Assembly (NCBI GenBank): GCA_038206235.1
Contig: JBBRBB010000011.1
Location: 58,277 to 122,276, forward strand
DNA length: 64,000 nucleotides
Source of the DNA: JBBRBB01 sp038206235
GTDB taxonomy: Bacteria > Bacteroidota > Bacteroidia > Chitinophagales > Chitinophagaceae
Direction: 5' to 3'
Positions 25,819 to 34,902 of this stretch are shown here, piece by piece. Each line of letters starts with the position of its first letter. The stretch's first letter is position 1. Below the pieces are notes generated by a model. That model made no database searches and had not been told where the DNA came from. It saw only the letters and a list, made by a program, of their open reading frames with translations. The position numbers and the translations under genes are program-made.

Positions 25819-26997
25819 TTACGCAACATTCTCAATGATTCCTGCAATGCCCTGCCCGCCGCCAACACAAGCTGTAACCATACCGTATTTTTTGTTCAAT
25901 CTTTTCATATCATTAATAATTTGCACCGTTAATTTACAACCCGTACAACCCAGCGGATGGCCTAAAGCAATAGCACCGCCATTAATATTTACTATATCAG
26001 TATTGAAATCTAATTTTTTAATAACCGCTAAAGATTGCGAAGCAAAAGCCTCATTCAATTCAATCAAATCAATATCATGTAAGCTCATATTTGCCTGCTT
26101 CAAAACCTTTGGTACTGCAGCAACAGGACCTATTCCCATAATACGGGGATGCACGCCTGCACTCGCACAATTCACCAAACGTGCAATCGGTTTCAATTGC
26201 AATTGATTCATTAATTTTTCACTCATTACAATTACGAAAGCTGCACCGTCACTTGTTTGTGAAGAGTTCCCTGCCGTAACACTCCCGCCCTGCGCAAATG
26301 CAGGTTTTAATTTTGATAAGGCATCAAGTGTAGTATCTGCACGAACACCCTCATCAGTTTCAACAACGTAGGTTTTTGTTTTCTTTTTATTTCTTTCATC
26401 AAGATATACCTGCTCTACATGTATTGGCAAAATTCCATTTTTGAAGAAACCATTTTGAATTGCAGTAAGTGCCTTTTTATGTGAGTGCAAAGCAAATTCA
26501 TCCTGCTCATCGCGGCTTACATTATATTCTTTTGCAACAGCTTCTGCAGTTAATCCCATATTCAAATAATAATCGGGTTCCTCTTTGGCAATGGAATATG
26601 CAGGAACAGTTTTCCATCCTGCAGTAGGAACAAGGCTCATGCTCTCGGTGCCTCCGGCAATAATGCAATCTGCCATGCCTGTACGAATTTTAGCCGTTGC
26701 CATAGCAATGGTTTCAAGACCGCTGGCACAATAACGGTTTACTGTTGCGCCGGGAACATCAAAACCTAATGCTCTTGCTGCAATAATTCTTGCCACCTGC
26801 AAGCCTTGCTCAGCTTCGGGTACAGCATTACCTACAAATACATCATCAACCAAATTATTTTCAAGCTGCGGCACAGATGCCATTAATCCTTTAATCACAT
26901 CAACAGCCAAATCATCGGGGCGTGTAAATCTGAAACCCCCTTTTTTGCTTTTGGTAACAGCAGTTCTATATCCTGCTATTATATATGCTTCCTGCAT
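25819..26997 (-). CDS. Thiolase family protein (acetyl-CoA C-acyltransferase)
   Basis: 392 residues. Catalytic Cys90 in NRYCASGLE, GNSSQTSDGAA, NEAFASQSLAV, the His of GGAIALGHPLGCTG and the second Cys in ACVGGGQGIAG are all present. Catalyses thiolytic cleavage or condensation of acyl-CoA; degradative 3-ketoacyl-CoA thiolase (FadA/FadI type) is more likely than biosynthetic, but no hydratase or dehydrogenase gene is next to it. Confidence 0.93.
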   Translation of the reverse strand: MQEAYIIAGYRTAVTKSKKGGFRFTRPDDLAVDVIKGLMASVPQLENNLVDDVFVGNAVPEAEQGLQVARIIAARALGFDVPGATVNRYCASGLETIAMATAKIRTGMADCIIAGGTESMSLVPTAGWKTVPAYSIAKEEPDYYLNMGLTAEAVAKEYNVSRDEQDEFALHSHKKALTAIQNGFFKNGILPIHVEQVYLDERNKKKTKTYVVETDEGVRADTTLDALSKLKPAFAQGGSVTAGNSSQTSDGAAFVIVMSEKLMNQLQLKPIARLVNCASAGVHPRIMGIGPVAAVPKVLKQANMSLHDIDLIELNEAFASQSLAVIKKLDFNTDIVNINGGAIALGHPLGCTGCKLTVQIINDMKRLNKKYGMVTACVGGGQGIAGIIENVA

Positions 26998-27013
26998 AAA
27001 AAAATTTAGTGCA

Positions 27014-27021
27014 CAAAGGTA
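27014..27021 (-). promoter_or_regulatory. -7 box (TACCTTTG) of the thiolase gene
   Basis: Perfect TAnnTTTG on the minus strand, 17 nt before the thiolase ATG; the leader would be about 10 nt. Confidence 0.5.
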
Positions 27022-27025
27022 AGAA

Positions 27026-27072
27026 ACCTAATAGGTTTAAAACCTCACAGGTTTTGAAAACCTATGAGGTTT
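27026..27072. repeat. Triple palindromic word AAACCTnAnAGGTTT
   Basis: Three adjoining near-palindromes (AAACCTAATAGGTTT, AAACCTCACAGGTTTT, AAAACCTATGAGGTTT). The last two can pair with each other with one mismatch. Located between the thiolase promoter and the end of the helicase pseudogene; may also act as a terminator. Confidence 0.7.
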
Positions 27073-27077
27073 GATTT

Positions 27078-28866
27078 TTATTCATCATTATCTTCATCAT
27101 CATCTATCAATCCCATTTTCTTTAAGCGGCTGTGTATAGAGCCGCGGCTTCGCTGCATTTGCTTTGCAATATCATTTTGCGACATTCCTGTTTCAAACAG
27201 ATTTTTGAGTTCCTCTTCCTGTTCCACATACCAGCTTTTACCCTGGTTTGCAGACTTGTCATTTTTTGCAACACCCATTTTAAAATTATTTTTTATGGGG
27301 GCGAATAGTTGCTCATATCCTTCATCAGCCCAGGTATTTTTTCTTCTGTAACCTGAAATATATTTCTGCTGTGGCGTGGCAATTTCAATACTTTGTAAAG
27401 GTGATATATCAGGCGGTATTATTAATTTATTTCGTGCTCTTGTTGCAGCCACATATAAAATATTGATCTCTTCTGCAAGGCGATTTTTATCAGCCACACT
27501 TATTTTATCGCCGCCCATTTCTGCTATGTATTTTGTCAGTTTTGCTTCATTGATAAAATCGTTTAGCAATGTTACTTCATCATACTCCAAACCTTTGCAG
27601 CGGTGAACAGTGCTGAATACCATATCTGCCTCTTGCCTGGTAGCTGTATGACTTTCTTTCAACTGATTAATCAATCCCGGAAGTTTATTTCTAAATTCTT
27701 TCACTACTTCAACAATCATGCGCAGACTATTGTCTTCAGTTTTATCAATATACTCTTCCAGATCACGCATGCTCTTCATAGTTTTGAGCAGCTTGTCTCT
27801 TATCTTATCCGGCTTGCCATTATATAAATACAATACATCGTAGAGAGATGCGCCCTCATCGGCAAATGTGTAGCTGTTGATATTACCTTCAAAATACAAA
27901 CTGCTGATATTGCCATGCTGCTTTTGTGCAATTGCATTCATCAGCAGACTTAGATTGGTTCATGATAAAGTTGCTTTAATTGCTATATTATTATTTTTTA
28001 TGCCTGCACCAATAACTTTCACTAAAGGTTTTTGTTGAAGATGTTCTTTCCACTGCAAAATTTTATTAGCTACCAGAGCCACCTCCTCATCAAAACGAAA
28101 GCTGTGGCTTAAAATCTGCAAAGGAAAATCTACCTGCTGCAAACTATTCACCGCATAGCGCCCGCCATATATCTGCTGATGCACATCACCCACAATAATT
28201 TTTATTGCGGTTTGATGAAGGAATACATCGAGCATAGCAGCGCTGGCATCCTGCCCCTCATCAAACAAAATATAATCATAATGCAGTTGGGGATTACTGA
28301 GCTGAAATTTTTTTAAGTAGAAATCGTGGGTAATATCTATTTCACCCTTATCCATCTTTGCCAGCGCATGCCTTGTATAATTTTCAATTGCATCGTAAAA
28401 ATTTGCCGCAAACTGTTTGGCTTTAGGCTCAGTAACAGCATTCAAATAATTAAGCGAATTCACTTTTTAATTCAGTGCCGTTACAGAAATAGCTGATAAA
28501 CCTGTTCACGTGGTTGCCAATCATATAATCAATATGACGGTCGCCCCGCTGTATGCCAAGTATTTCAACCCAGTCATAGCTTTTATAACCCTGAATAACA
28601 TTATAACCGCTACACTTAACTATGTGGTCAAAAGCGAGTGAATGCGCTGTTTCAACTTTTACATTAGTAACACCTGCAGCGGCAAATTTTTGCTCTGCTT
28701 CCAGCTTCACGCTCCTGTTAAATGCTAAGTATAAAATCTTACTGCCTGCATTACGCGTTTTTGCATATTCAATCAATGTAGTTGTTTTACCACTTCCGGC
28801 AACTGCATTAATCACCAGATTTTCATTAGTGCTTAAAATATTTAATTGTTCGGAAGTAAGTTGCAT
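27078..28866 (-). pseudogene. UvrD/Rep-like helicase, one frameshift and one nonsense codon
   Basis: Start taken at the ATG at 28866 (MQLTSEQLNIL). Walker A is NAVAGSGKTTT, Walker B YILFDEGQDAS, motif III-like VGDVHQQIYGGRYA, motif IV-like LSHSFRF, then VHRCKGLEYDEV and YVAATRARNKL. A C-terminal HTH-like tail (MSQNDIAKQMQRSRGSIHSR) is present. The frame breaks near 28455 in a run of five A (one fewer A restores GTELKVNSLNYLNA) and at 27960-27962, where TGA interrupts KATLS-TNLSLL; CGA (Arg) is the likely ancestor. All motifs remain, so the loss is recent or reflects assembly error. Divergent from rpsJ. Confidence 0.8.
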
Positions 28867-29042
28867 AAAAATAACAGGTGCTGCAAAATACAAAATTGCA
28901 TTTATGTAATCGTAAGTATTGGGAAGATTGGAAATACGATTCAGGGAAAGATGATTTTGAATTCCTGTTGAAGCGAAATGAATATTAATTATTAATGTCC
29001 ATGAAAGCACATTTCTCTTTCAAAAAAATATTTTTTAAAATC

Positions 29043-29074
29043 TTGACCATTTCTCTTTCATACCCCTACCTTTG
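29043..29074 (+). promoter_or_regulatory. Promoter of the S10-spc operon
   Basis: TTGAC (29043-29047), 19 nt, TACCTTTG (29067-29074): close to the Bacteroidota consensus. It predicts a 5' leader of about 70 nt before rpsJ. Confidence 0.8.
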
Positions 29075-29151
29075 CGCTCCCAAATAATGCCAGGGATGTT
29101 TTGAGCAAGTAAGAACTGATATAACTGGTAGTAGTAATTGGGGCAGAGTGT

Positions 29152-29457
29152 ATGTCTCAAAGAATCAGAATTAAATTACAATCTTATGATCACAATCTTG
29201 TAGATAAGTCTGCCGAGAAGATTGTGAAAACGGTGCGCAGCACGGGAGCTGTTATTACAGGCCCTATTCCTTTGCCAACACGCAAAAGAATATTTACAGT
29301 GTTGCGTTCACCACATGTAAATAAGAAAAGCCGGGAGCAGTTTCAATTAAGCACACATAAGAGATTACTCGATATATATACTTCTTCATCCAGAACTGTA
29401 GATGCGCTGAGTAAGCTGGATTTGCCTTCTGGAGTGGAAGTTGAAATAAAAGCGTAA
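29152..29457 (+). CDS. rpsJ: 30S ribosomal protein S10
   Basis: 101 residues, standard length: SQRIRIKLQSYDHNLVD, GPIPLPTRKRIFTVLRSPHV, REQFQLSTHKRLLDI. First gene of the operon. In many Bacteroidota rpsL-rpsG-fusA lie just upstream; here a broken helicase gene lies there instead. Confidence 0.98.
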   Translation: MSQRIRIKLQSYDHNLVDKSAEKIVKTVRSTGAVITGPIPLPTRKRIFTVLRSPHVNKKSREQFQLSTHKRLLDIYTSSSRTVDALSKLDLPSGVEVEIKA

Positions 29458-29755
29458 AGCCCCCTCTAACTCCCCCGGTGGGGGAGAATAAGAGAAAGTT
29501 CTTACAATATTCATCTGCCAACTTCTTAAAAAGAAAGAAAGCAGCTCTGATTAACAAAGCGGTGCCTTCCTCCCCTTTAGGGGCTGGGGGTTGACATATA
29601 AACAAGCCCTTCGAGGTTTGTTTACTTCCGGTACTTCTCTTGATTTGTTCAAACACAAATTAAAACAACAGAAAAGGTCGGAGGCAAACATAGGATTGAA
29701 TCCCGATTTATATCAGGATGTCATAACAACCTTATGCTGGGCGCAAACTGAAAAA
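29458..29755 (+). repeat. 298-nt spacer between rpsJ and rplC with G/C-rich inverted repeats
   Basis: Holds TCCCCC-GGT-GGGGGA (about 29474-29488) and, near 29570-29590, CTCCCCTTTAGGGG-CTGGGGG, related to the words at 38029-38118 and 53785-53806. An in-frame ATG at 29591 extends rplC by 55 residues that do not resemble L3, so this stretch is taken as non-coding. Confidence 0.7.
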
Positions 29756-30373
29756 ATGAAAGGGATTATTGGAAAAAAAATCGGGATGACCAGCATCTTC
29801 TCTGCCGATGGCAGGCAAACTGCCTGTACCATTATTGAAGCAGGTCCCTGCATTGTTAGTCAGGTTAAAATAAAAGAAACGGATGGCTACGCAGCATTCC
29901 AGTTAGCATTCGGCGATAAGAATGAAAAACACTCAAACAAAGCCGAACAAAATCACTTCTCAAAGGCAAATACTTCTGCCAAAAAGTTTGTAAAAGAATT
30001 CCGCGATTATTCAATCAATAAATCATCAGGTGAAACCATTACTGTTGACATTTTTGCTGAAGGTGAAACTGTTGATGTAGTTGGAACAACAAAGGGAAAA
30101 GGTTTTCAGGGCGTTGTTAAGCGGCACGGGTTTAGCGGTGTTGGCGGTCAGTCTCATGGTCAGCACGACAGAAGCAGGGCGCCAGGTTCCATTGGTAACT
30201 CTTCCGATGCATCCCGTGTTTTTAAAGGAGTGAGAATGGGTGGTCGTATGGGTAACGACAGGGTTAAACTGAAAGGATTGAAAGTTGTAAAAATATTTCC
30301 TGAAAAGAATTATATACTTATTAGCGGTTCAGTGCCGGGGCATAACGGCTCTATTGTTTTAATTCAGAAATAA
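29756..30373 (+). CDS. rplC: 50S ribosomal protein L3
   Basis: 205 residues from the ATG at 29756 (MKGIIGKKIGMTSIF), the normal L3 start and length. Contains GTTKGKGFQGVVKRHGF, GQHDRSRAPGSIG and MGGRMGNDRV. L3 is an early assembly protein near the peptidyl transferase centre. Confidence 0.98.
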   Translation: MKGIIGKKIGMTSIFSADGRQTACTIIEAGPCIVSQVKIKETDGYAAFQLAFGDKNEKHSNKAEQNHFSKANTSAKKFVKEFRDYSINKSSGETITVDIFAEGETVDVVGTTKGKGFQGVVKRHGFSGVGGQSHGQHDRSRAPGSIGNSSDASRVFKGVRMGGRMGNDRVKLKGLKVVKIFPEKNYILISGSVPGHNGSIVLIQK

Positions 30374-30385
30374 TAATTGAACAAA

Positions 30386-31165
30386 ATGCAAGCAGATGTT
30401 TTAAATATACAGGGAGAAAAAACCGGCAGAACTGTTGAACTGTCTGATGAAGTTTTTGGTATTGAGCCGAATGACCATGTTATCTATCTTGCTGTGAAAC
30501 AATATTTAGCATCTCAACATCAGGGAACACATAAGGTAAAAACAAGAGCAGAAGTAAAAGGGGCAAGCAGAAAATTACATCGTCAAAAGGGAACAGGTGG
30601 TTCAAGAAAAGGAAACATACGAAATCCATTATATAAAGGCGGAGGTACGGTTTTCGGTCCTAAACCTCATAAGTACAATATCAAATTGAATAAAAAGGTG
30701 AAAGAGCTTGCTATGATGAGCGCCCTCTCTTACAAAGCAAAAGAGAATGCAATTGTGGTAGTAGAAGATATAAATATGGAAGCGCCAAAAACAAAGCAAT
30801 TTGTTGAGATTTTAAAAGGATTGAACGTTGCTGAGAAAAAAGCGCTTTTTGTTTTGCCGGAATATAATGACAATCTCTATTTAAGTCTGCGCAACGTGTC
30901 GGGAGTAGAGAGTATGTTACTTGCAGACATCAACACATATAATATAGTAAATGCTGATGTGATTGTGCTCACTGAAAATGCAGCTAAGATATTCAGCGAT
31001 GAAGATGGAAATGAAGAAACAGTTTCAACAGAATCAAAGAATGGAAGTGGCATTGAACAAGAATCAAATAGCAGCAATAAAGAGACAGTATTAGAAAATG
31101 CAGAAGCGAAAGAAAGTATACAACCAGAAAGAGCAGAAGAAAATGCAGAAGCGAATCACCCTTAA
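30386..31165 (+). CDS. rplD: 50S ribosomal protein L4 with acidic C-terminal extension
   Basis: 259 residues from the ATG at 30386 (the TTG at 30377 is less likely). The L4 body is complete up to VIVLTENAAKIFS (about residue 206), including KTRAEVKGASRKLHRQKGTG and the extended arm. A further 50 residues, rich in Glu, Asn and Ser, follow (SDEDGNEETVSTESKNGSG to AEENAEANHP), with an internal duplication of ENAEA. Such a tail is absent from ordinary L4 and might reflect extension into spacer sequence. Confidence 0.96.
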   Translation: MQADVLNIQGEKTGRTVELSDEVFGIEPNDHVIYLAVKQYLASQHQGTHKVKTRAEVKGASRKLHRQKGTGGSRKGNIRNPLYKGGGTVFGPKPHKYNIKLNKKVKELAMMSALSYKAKENAIVVVEDINMEAPKTKQFVEILKGLNVAEKKALFVLPEYNDNLYLSLRNVSGVESMLLADINTYNIVNADVIVLTENAAKIFSDEDGNEETVSTESKNGSGIEQESNSSNKETVLENAEAKESIQPERAEENAEANHP

Positions 31166-31191
31166 TTTTTAAAAAGGTAAATCAGGATAAA

Positions 31192-31491
31192 ATGAAATTG
31201 GAAGAAGTACTTATAAAACCTGTGATTACTGAAAAGGCGAATAATCAGCAGGAGAAGCTGAAAAGATTTGCATTCAAAGTAAATCGCAAAGCCAACAAGC
31301 TGGAGATAAAAAAAGCAGTGGAAGAATTTTATGGGGTAACTGTTGAAGAGGTGAACACACTAATTGTTCCGGGCAAAAACAAAACCCGTTTCACAAAAGC
31401 AGGATATTTAAAAGGCGTAAAGAAAGGATATAAAAAAGCAATGATAACTCTCGCCGAAGGCGATACCATTGACCTGTACTCAAACATTTAA
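31192..31491 (+). CDS. rplW: 50S ribosomal protein L23
   Basis: 99 residues: IKPVITEKANNQQEK, FKVNRKANKLEIKKAVEEFY, VEEVNTLIVPGK. L23 lies at the peptide exit tunnel and docks trigger factor and SRP. Confidence 0.97.
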   Translation: MKLEEVLIKPVITEKANNQQEKLKRFAFKVNRKANKLEIKKAVEEFYGVTVEEVNTLIVPGKNKTRFTKAGYLKGVKKGYKKAMITLAEGDTIDLYSNI

Positions 31492-31496
31492 TTGAC

Positions 31497-31540
31497 CAAT
31501 CTGATGTCGGATTTCCGACTTCCGATTTCGTTCTTAAACC
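31497..31540. repeat. Spacer word CGGATTTCCGA / CTTCCGATTTCG
   Basis: Short spacer rplW-rplB made of TTCCGACTTCCGATTT-type words. These are the reverse complement of the words in the rplE-rpsN spacer (GAAATCGGAAATC). Confidence 0.65.
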
Positions 31541-32380
31541 ATGGCATTAAAAAAATATAAACCGGTTACAGCAGGCACACGATGGAGAATTGGAAATGCC
31601 TACGCAGAGCTTACTACCAATGATCCTGAAAAAAGTTTGTTGCAGCCAAAAAAGAGCACAGCAGGTCGCAATGTGCAGGGACGCCGCGTAATGCGTTACA
31701 GGGGCGGAGCCCATAAAAAGCATTATCGCCTTATAGATTTCAAGAGAAATAAAAAAGAAATAGAAGCAAAGGTGCTTTCAATAGAATATGATCCCAATCG
31801 CACAGCATTCATTGCTCTGCTAGAATATACTGATGGCGAAAAACGCTACATTATTGCACCGCAGGGTTTGCAGATTGGAGCAACGGTTGTTTCCGGCGAT
31901 AATGTGGCTCCCGAAATTGGCAATGCGCTCATGATGCGCCACATGCCTTTGGGAACCATTATTCATAATATTGAGATGCAGCCCGGTCAGGGTGCAAAGA
32001 TGGCGAGAAGTGCAGGTGCTTCCGCGCAGCTTACAAACAAGGAAGACAGGTATGCTATTTTAAAAATGCCAAGTGGAGAGCTTAGAAGAGTGCTTATAAA
32101 TTGTTATGCAACCGTTGGCGTGGTTAGCAACAGTGATCATAATCTTGAACGTGCAGGCAAGGCTGGCGTTAATCGCTGGAAGGGCATTCGTCCACGCACA
32201 AGAGGCGTTGCCATGAATCCGGTGGATCATCCCATGGGCGGCGGCGAGGGCAAGGCTTCCGGGGGTCATCCCCGCAGCAGAAAAGGAAAATATGCAAAGG
32301 GTCAAAAAACAAGAACAAGAGGAAAGGGAAGTGATCATCTCATTCTTCAACGCAAGGATGGCAAAAAGCTGGCTAAGTAA
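31541..32380 (+). CDS. rplB: 50S ribosomal protein L2
   Basis: 279 residues, full length. Ends with the conserved RGVAMNPVDHPMGGGEGKA then SGGHPRSRKG, containing the His required for peptidyl transferase centre assembly. GRNVQGRRVMRYRGGAHKK near the N-terminus is typical. Confidence 0.98.
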   Translation: MALKKYKPVTAGTRWRIGNAYAELTTNDPEKSLLQPKKSTAGRNVQGRRVMRYRGGAHKKHYRLIDFKRNKKEIEAKVLSIEYDPNRTAFIALLEYTDGEKRYIIAPQGLQIGATVVSGDNVAPEIGNALMMRHMPLGTIIHNIEMQPGQGAKMARSAGASAQLTNKEDRYAILKMPSGELRRVLINCYATVGVVSNSDHNLERAGKAGVNRWKGIRPRTRGVAMNPVDHPMGGGEGKASGGHPRSRKGKYAKGQKTRTRGKGSDHLILQRKDGKKLAK

Positions 32381-32461
32381 CTGGTGTCTGCGCATTATAA
32401 TGAGTGAGCAAAGGCCGATAACAAAATAATTCAATTAACAATAAACAATTAACAGTAGTTC

Positions 32462-32731
32462 ATGGGTCGTTCAATAAAAAAAGGTCCTTACGTAGATTTC
32501 AATCTGGAAGAAAAGATTTTATCAATCAACGAAGGAAAAAATAAAAAATCGGTTATCAAAACATGGAGCCGCCGTTCAACAATCACTCCTGATTTTGTTG
32601 GGCACACTTTCGCCGTGCATAATGGCAACAAGTTCATCCCGGTTTATGTAACAGAATTTATGGTAGGTCATAAATTAGGAGAATTTGCGCCTACCCGCAA
32701 CTTTAGAGGACACTCAGGCTCGAAGCAATAG
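32462..32731 (+). CDS. rpsS: 30S ribosomal protein S19
   Basis: 89 residues: GRSIKKGPYVDFNLEEKI, KTWSRRSTITPDFVGHTFAV, GHKLGEFAPTRNFRGHSG. Binds the 30S head near the A-site finger. Confidence 0.98.
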   Translation: MGRSIKKGPYVDFNLEEKILSINEGKNKKSVIKTWSRRSTITPDFVGHTFAVHNGNKFIPVYVTEFMVGHKLGEFAPTRNFRGHSGSKQ

Positions 32732-32804
32732 GTTGACAGTTGGTAGTTGACAGTTGACAGTGGCTCAACATCCAACATCCAACATCCAACAACAAACAAC
32801 GAAA
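32732..32804. repeat. Spacer of words GTTGACA and CAACATC
   Basis: Three copies of GTTGACA[GT] are followed by four of CATCCAA; the two halves are roughly reverse complements. An in-frame start upstream of rplV would translate this (VAQHPTSNIQQQT), which is not L22-like. Confidence 0.75.
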
Positions 32805-33158
32805 ATGGAAGCAGTAGCAAAACTTAAAAATTATCCAACAGGTCCCCGCAAAATGCGTTTGCTGGCAGATGTTATACGCGGGGTTGAAATAGAAAAGGCT
32901 TTAGCAATTTTAGAACATCATCCGCAACACAGTGCCACTCCGTTGGTAAAACTGCTGAAGAGCGCAATCAATAATTGGGAGCAGCAAAATAATAATGCAA
33001 GCGCTGCCGATGCAAACCTTGTAATAAAAAGCATTTTTGTAGATGGCGGAAGAATTTTAAAACGCATGCGTCCTGCACCACAGGGTCGCGGATATAAGAT
33101 TCGTAAGCGCAGCAATCATGTAACAATAATTGTGGATAGCAACTCATTAGCAAATTAG
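32805..33158 (+). CDS. rplV: 50S ribosomal protein L22
   Basis: 117 residues from the ATG at 32805 (MEAVAKLKNYPTGPRKMRLL). Conserved C-terminal loop RMRPAPQGRGYKIRKRSNHVTI lines the exit tunnel. The longer frame from 32754 is repeat-derived and rejected. Confidence 0.97.
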   Translation: MEAVAKLKNYPTGPRKMRLLADVIRGVEIEKALAILEHHPQHSATPLVKLLKSAINNWEQQNNNASAADANLVIKSIFVDGGRILKRMRPAPQGRGYKIRKRSNHVTIIVDSNSLAN

Positions 33159-33246
33159 CTGAGGTGCTAATGTGCTAATGAAACTTAAAATTTAAACAGC
33201 ATTAGCACATTATCGAATTAGCACATTAGTATATTAAAATAAAAAT
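33159..33246. repeat. Spacer inverted repeat, word GCTAATGT
   Basis: GTGCTAATGTGCTAATG (33167-33183) on the left; right arm CATTAGCACATTATCG and ATTAGCACATTAG. The arms can fold into a hairpin between rplV and rpsC. Confidence 0.8.
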
Positions 33247-34041
33247 ATGGGTCAAAAAGCAAATCCAATTGGTAACAGGTTAGGTATCATCCGCGGATGG
33301 GAGAGCAACTGGTATGGCAATAAAAAAGATTTTGCACAGAAGCTTATTGAAGATCACAAAATAAGAACATACCTCAATGCCCGTATCAACAAAGGCGGAA
33401 TATCTAAAATTGTTATTGAGCGTACATTGGGTAAGCTTATCGTTACAATTCATACTTCCAAGCCGGGAATTATTATCGGCAAGGGAGGCAATGAAGTTGA
33501 CCGCATAAAGGAAGAATTAAAAAAGCTTACCGGCAAGCAGGATGTACAGATAAACATATTGGAAATTCGCCGCCCTGAGCTGGATGCAAATATTGTAGGC
33601 GATACCATTGCCAAGCAGATTGAAAATCGTATCAACTACAAGCGTGCTATTAAAATGGCAATTGCATCTTCCCTGCGCATGGGCGCTGAAGGCATCAAGG
33701 TTAAAGTAGCCGGCAGATTAGGCGGCTCTGAAATTGCCCGTACAGAAGAAATCAAACAAGGTCGTACACCCTTGCATACATTCCGTATGGATATTGATTA
33801 TGCATCTGTATTTGCATTGACGGTTTATGGTAAAATAGGAATAAAGGTTTGGATTTGTAAAGGAGAAGTTTTAGGAAAGAGAGAGCTCAATCCAAACTTC
33901 ATTGGTGGCAAGAGTGATGTAAGCGATAGAAGAGACAGGAGAGACCATGACAGGGAGCATGGCGATAGAGATAGAGGCAGAGGCAGAGAAAGAGGAGGTC
34001 GTGATTCTGGCCGTGGTCGCGGAAGAGGGGAAAGGCATTAA
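33247..34041 (+). CDS. rpsC: 30S ribosomal protein S3 with RGD-rich tail
   Basis: 264 residues. The KH domain (HTSKPGIIIGKGGNEVDRIK) and GRLGGSEIARTE block are intact. The last 38 residues are almost only Arg, Gly, Asp, Glu and His (from DRRDRRDHDREHG), a low-complexity tail as found in several Bacteroidota S3 proteins, likely touching rRNA or mRNA at the entry site. Confidence 0.98.
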   Translation: MGQKANPIGNRLGIIRGWESNWYGNKKDFAQKLIEDHKIRTYLNARINKGGISKIVIERTLGKLIVTIHTSKPGIIIGKGGNEVDRIKEELKKLTGKQDVQINILEIRRPELDANIVGDTIAKQIENRINYKRAIKMAIASSLRMGAEGIKVKVAGRLGGSEIARTEEIKQGRTPLHTFRMDIDYASVFALTVYGKIGIKVWICKGEVLGKRELNPNFIGGKSDVSDRRDRRDHDREHGDRDRGRGRERGGRDSGRGRGRGERH

Positions 34042-34141
34042 TTAGCTAATTAGCTGATTTGCTAATGTGCTAATGAACCGTTTAGAAATTTTGAGCAGCA
34101 TTAGCACATCAGCACATTATCACATTATCACATTAGTTTTT
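34042..34141. repeat. Spacer inverted repeat, word GCTAATGT (second locus)
   Basis: TTAGCTAATTAGCTGATTTG then CTAATGTGCTAATG, with the opposing arm AGCAGCATTAGCACATCAGC and further TTATCACA words up to the rplP start. Confidence 0.8.
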
Positions 34142-34555
34142 ATGTTACAGCCAAAAAGATCAAAACACAGAAAAGCGCAAAAAGGAAGAATAAGAAGAGT
34201 GGCCAAGAGAGGCGATACTATTTCCTTTGGCTCTTATGCACTCAAAGCATTAGAACCAATATGGATAACTAACCGGCAGATAGAAGCTGCCCGTCAGGCA
34301 ATGACCCGTGCGATGAAGCGTGAAGGAAATGTATGGATAAGAATTTTTCCTGATAAGCCTATCACCCGCAAACCGCTTGAAGTGAGAATGGGTAAAGGAA
34401 AAGGCAATCCTGAATTTTGGGCTGCCGTGGTAGAACCCGGTCGTATTCTTTTTGAATGCGATGGAGTAACTAAAGAAGTTGCACAGGAAGCAATGGATTT
34501 AGCTGCACAGAAGCTGCCCATTAAAACAAAGTTTATTCTAAGGAGAGATGTGTAG
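34142..34555 (+). CDS. rplP: 50S ribosomal protein L16
   Basis: 137 residues from the ATG at 34142 (MLQPKRSKHRKAQKGRIRRV), normal L16 size. GSYALKALEPIWITNRQIEA, RAMKREGNVWIRIFPDKP, VRMGKGKGNPEFWAAVV are conserved. The longer frame from 34067 is translated spacer. Confidence 0.97.
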   Translation: MLQPKRSKHRKAQKGRIRRVAKRGDTISFGSYALKALEPIWITNRQIEAARQAMTRAMKREGNVWIRIFPDKPITRKPLEVRMGKGKGNPEFWAAVVEPGRILFECDGVTKEVAQEAMDLAAQKLPIKTKFILRRDV

Positions 34556-34649
34556 AATTAATGTGCTGATGAGCTAATTAGCTAATATGCTAATGAAGAA
34601 TAAATTAATCAGCAGATGGGCACACTATCGAATTATCAAATTAAAAACA
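34556..34649. repeat. Spacer, word GCTAAT (third locus)
   Basis: GTGCTGATGAGCTAATTAGC and TAATATGCTAATGA, then a weaker opposing arm (CAGCAGATGGGCACACTATC) before rpmC. Confidence 0.7.
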
Positions 34650-34886
34650 ATGGCTAAAAAAATAGATTTTAATAAAAGCCTGAAAGATTTAAATGAGCAT
34701 GATCTTACTTCCCGCATTCAGGAAGATAAGCTGCGTTTGAAAAAGCTTGAGTTTGCTCATGCAATTTCTCCGCTTGAAAATCCAGTTAGCATAAGAGATA
34801 TCAGGAAAGATATTGCACGTTTAAAAACAGAACTGCGGAAAAGAAAAATTCAGGAACTAACGAATACGTCAACTGTATCAGAGTAA
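34650..34886 (+). CDS. rpmC: 50S ribosomal protein L29
   Basis: 78 residues from the ATG at 34650. Two-helix L29 pattern: LKDLNEHDLTSRIQEDKL, LKKLEFAHAISPLENPVSIR, DIARLKTELRKRK. An upstream in-frame start is discarded because it reads spacer sequence. Confidence 0.93.
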   Translation: MAKKIDFNKSLKDLNEHDLTSRIQEDKLRLKKLEFAHAISPLENPVSIRDIRKDIARLKTELRKRKIQELTNTSTVSE

Positions 34887-34902
34887 TAAAAAGTAAATAA
34901 AA

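Noticed and set aside
29591..29755. 55-residue N-terminal extension of L3
   Set aside because: The sequence does not resemble L3 and reads a spacer with inverted repeats; the ATG at 29756 gives the standard N-terminus.
34067..34141. N-terminal extensions of L16 (34067), L29 (34587), L18 (38050) and L22 (32754)
   Set aside because: All read spacer words; the internal ATGs match the family N-termini.
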